Of a DNA stretch of 7,042 nt, positions 6,223 through 7,042 are shown piece by piece (position 1 is the first letter of the stretch; each line of letters begins with the position of its first letter). The notes beneath the pieces were generated by a model that worked only from the letters and a program-made list of their open reading frames with translations, was not told the origin of the DNA and searched no databases. Source of the DNA: Bacillota bacterium. GTDB lineage: Bacteria; Bacillota; Negativicutes; Veillonellales; Negativicoccaceae. The position numbers and the translations under genes are program-made. The stretch is from the NCBI GenBank assembly GCA_023418435.1, contig JAEZZT010000140.1, positions 1 to 7,042 on the forward strand, read 5' to 3'.

Positions 6223-6245
6223 AAGCCGCTCTTCAGCGGCTTTCT
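6222..6245. terminator. Bidirectional terminator shared by the sirtuin and membrane protein genes
   Basis: A perfect 9-bp stem, AAAGCCGCT (6222-6230) with AGCGGCTTT (6235-6243), around a CTTC loop. The plus side is followed by TTTCTTTATTTT; the minus side ends in TTTTAT. The sirtuin stop codon overlaps the left edge, and the stop codon of the minus-strand gene (6235-6233) lies at the loop, so both coding regions run into the hairpin. Confidence 0.88.
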
Positions 6246-6808
6246 TTATTTTCATCTCGTAATTTTTTCAATTCTTGACGACGTTTTCTGGCTCTATTTT
6301 TTCCTCTTAGCACCACCGGACGCGGAGCTCCCAGGATGTGGCGCAATTCATGCGGCCAACCGTAATTCACTGCCAAGGCAACGATCATACTCAATGTCAA
6401 GGAAATACTCCAAGGTACGAAAAGTGCCAAGGCCGGCTTACCGATAAAACTCCATAAGAGGAAAATACTCATTCCGATTTGACAAATATATCCGGCTAAG
6501 AAACTGTATATATATTGTTTCCATCCCTGTCCTGCAAATTTATGAAACACTTCCGCAAAATAATAAGCACCTGCAGAAACCGATAAAGCCACGATCCAAT
6601 GTCCGGCGATGGACAAAGGAAATCCCTGCCAATAACCAACCAACATCATGCCGATCAACGCGACCAAACCACCGGCGACCGAATTCAAAAACAAAGCAGC
6701 CAAGTAGGGCCCTACAAAAGTCAATGTAACATTCGGAATGATCTCCAAACCTCCGCCTACCACGCATAGTAAGACATAAAACAACATAAATGACGCTACA
6801 CGATTCAT
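6233..6808 (-). CDS. Small integral membrane protein resembling an ECF-transporter S component
   Basis: A 191-residue, strongly hydrophobic protein with about five to six membrane segments (roughly 5-23, 33-58 possibly as two, 68-86, 99-121 and 126-149) and a very basic 24-residue cytoplasmic tail ('RGKNRARKRRQELKKLRDENKESR' in shorthand: residues 168-191, 8 Arg and 5 Lys). Size, helix number and glycine-rich loops such as 'FVGPYLAALFLNSVAGG' (31-47) and 'GYWQGFPLSIAGHW' (58-71) are like S components, which bind vitamins for energy-coupling factor transporters. I cannot tell the ligand, and no ATPase or EcfT gene is adjacent. ATG 6808 is chosen because AAGGAGGA (6820-6813) lies just ahead; an upstream ATG at 6859 has no such site and would cover the promoter. 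An unrelated membrane protein of unknown function remains possible. Confidence 0.75.
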   Translation of the reverse strand: MNRVASFMLFYVLLCVVGGGLEIIPNVTLTFVGPYLAALFLNSVAGGLVALIGMMLVGYWQGFPLSIAGHWIVALSVSAGAYYFAEVFHKFAGQGWKQYIYSFLAGYICQIGMSIFLLWSFIGKPALALFVPWSISLTLSMIVALAVNYGWPHELRHILGAPRPVVLRGKNRARKRRQELKKLRDENKESR

Positions 6809-6832
6809 AATATCCTCCTTCAGTTCTATAAC

Positions 6833-6841
6833 ATTATAACA
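6833..6841 (-). promoter_or_regulatory. Extended -10 promoter of the membrane protein gene
   Basis: The minus strand reads TGTTATAAT (6841-6833), a perfect extended -10 element with no clear -35 box. The start would be near 6826, giving a leader of under 20 bases that contains AAGGAGGA. ATGTTATA is repeated in tandem here (minus strand, 6842-6827). Confidence 0.6.
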
Positions 6842-6925
6842 TGAATCGAAGGATAGCACATGAAAGAAATAACATGGCTACATAATATAAATGCCGCCCG
6901 TCAATATCTCCCCAGGGCAAAATAA

Positions 6926-6949
6926 AAACACCTGCCGTCGCAGGTGTTT
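6926..6949 (-). terminator. Terminator of the rRNA operon
   Basis: A perfect 10-bp stem, AAACACCTGC (6926-6935 on the plus strand) with GCAGGTGTTT (6940-6949), and a 4-base loop. On the minus strand it ends in TTTTTATTTT. It lies just past the end of the 5S rRNA. Confidence 0.93.
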
Positions 6950-6954
6950 CGTCA

Positions 6955-7042
<88 letters not shown>

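Overview
The window reads as chromosomal DNA of a low-to-mid GC Firmicute. The gene content and the 5S rRNA sequence would fit the Negativicutes (Veillonella/Dialister-like anaerobes), but this is an impression from family resemblance and not a placement. Strong AGGAGG-type ribosome binding sites, TTG and GTG starts, TTGACA/TATAAT and extended -10 promoters and many compact U-tailed terminators all fit a Firmicute. Most genes are ordinary housekeeping or metabolic genes.

Layout, left to right. (1) 2-1127, plus strand: the 3' part of a SIMPL-domain (DUF541) gene, followed 10 bases later by a small flavin reductase-family gene, closed by a clear terminator. (2) 1204-2521, plus: sstT, a Na+/serine-threonine symporter, as a monocistronic unit with its own promoter, a TTG start and a terminator. 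(3) 2564-3862: the least familiar part. A small XRE-type regulator (plus) converges on a 176-residue arginine-rich protein of unknown function (minus). Between them lies a perfect 46-bp palindrome. The unknown gene is driven by a near-consensus promoter overlaid by a tandem 11-bp repeat and followed by an inverted repeat at the predicted start of transcription, which looks like an operator. (4) 3863-5380, minus: a class I FAD/NAD(P) disulfide oxidoreductase. It is divergent from (5) 5470-6222, plus, a SIR2-family NAD-dependent deacetylase. (6) 6233-6808, minus: a small membrane protein resembling an ECF-transporter S component, which shares a bidirectional terminator with the sirtuin gene. (7) 6926-7042, minus: the 3' part of a 5S rRNA and its terminator, marking the end of an rRNA operon that enters from the right.

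Functional links are modest. The flavin reductase, disulfide oxidoreductase and sirtuin all use flavin or nicotinamide cofactors, and the last two share an 89-bp divergent control region. The XRE gene and the unknown gene may form a regulator/target pair; this is an inference from the operator-like DNA. I found no CRISPR array, transposase, integrase, tRNA or recognisable defence system.
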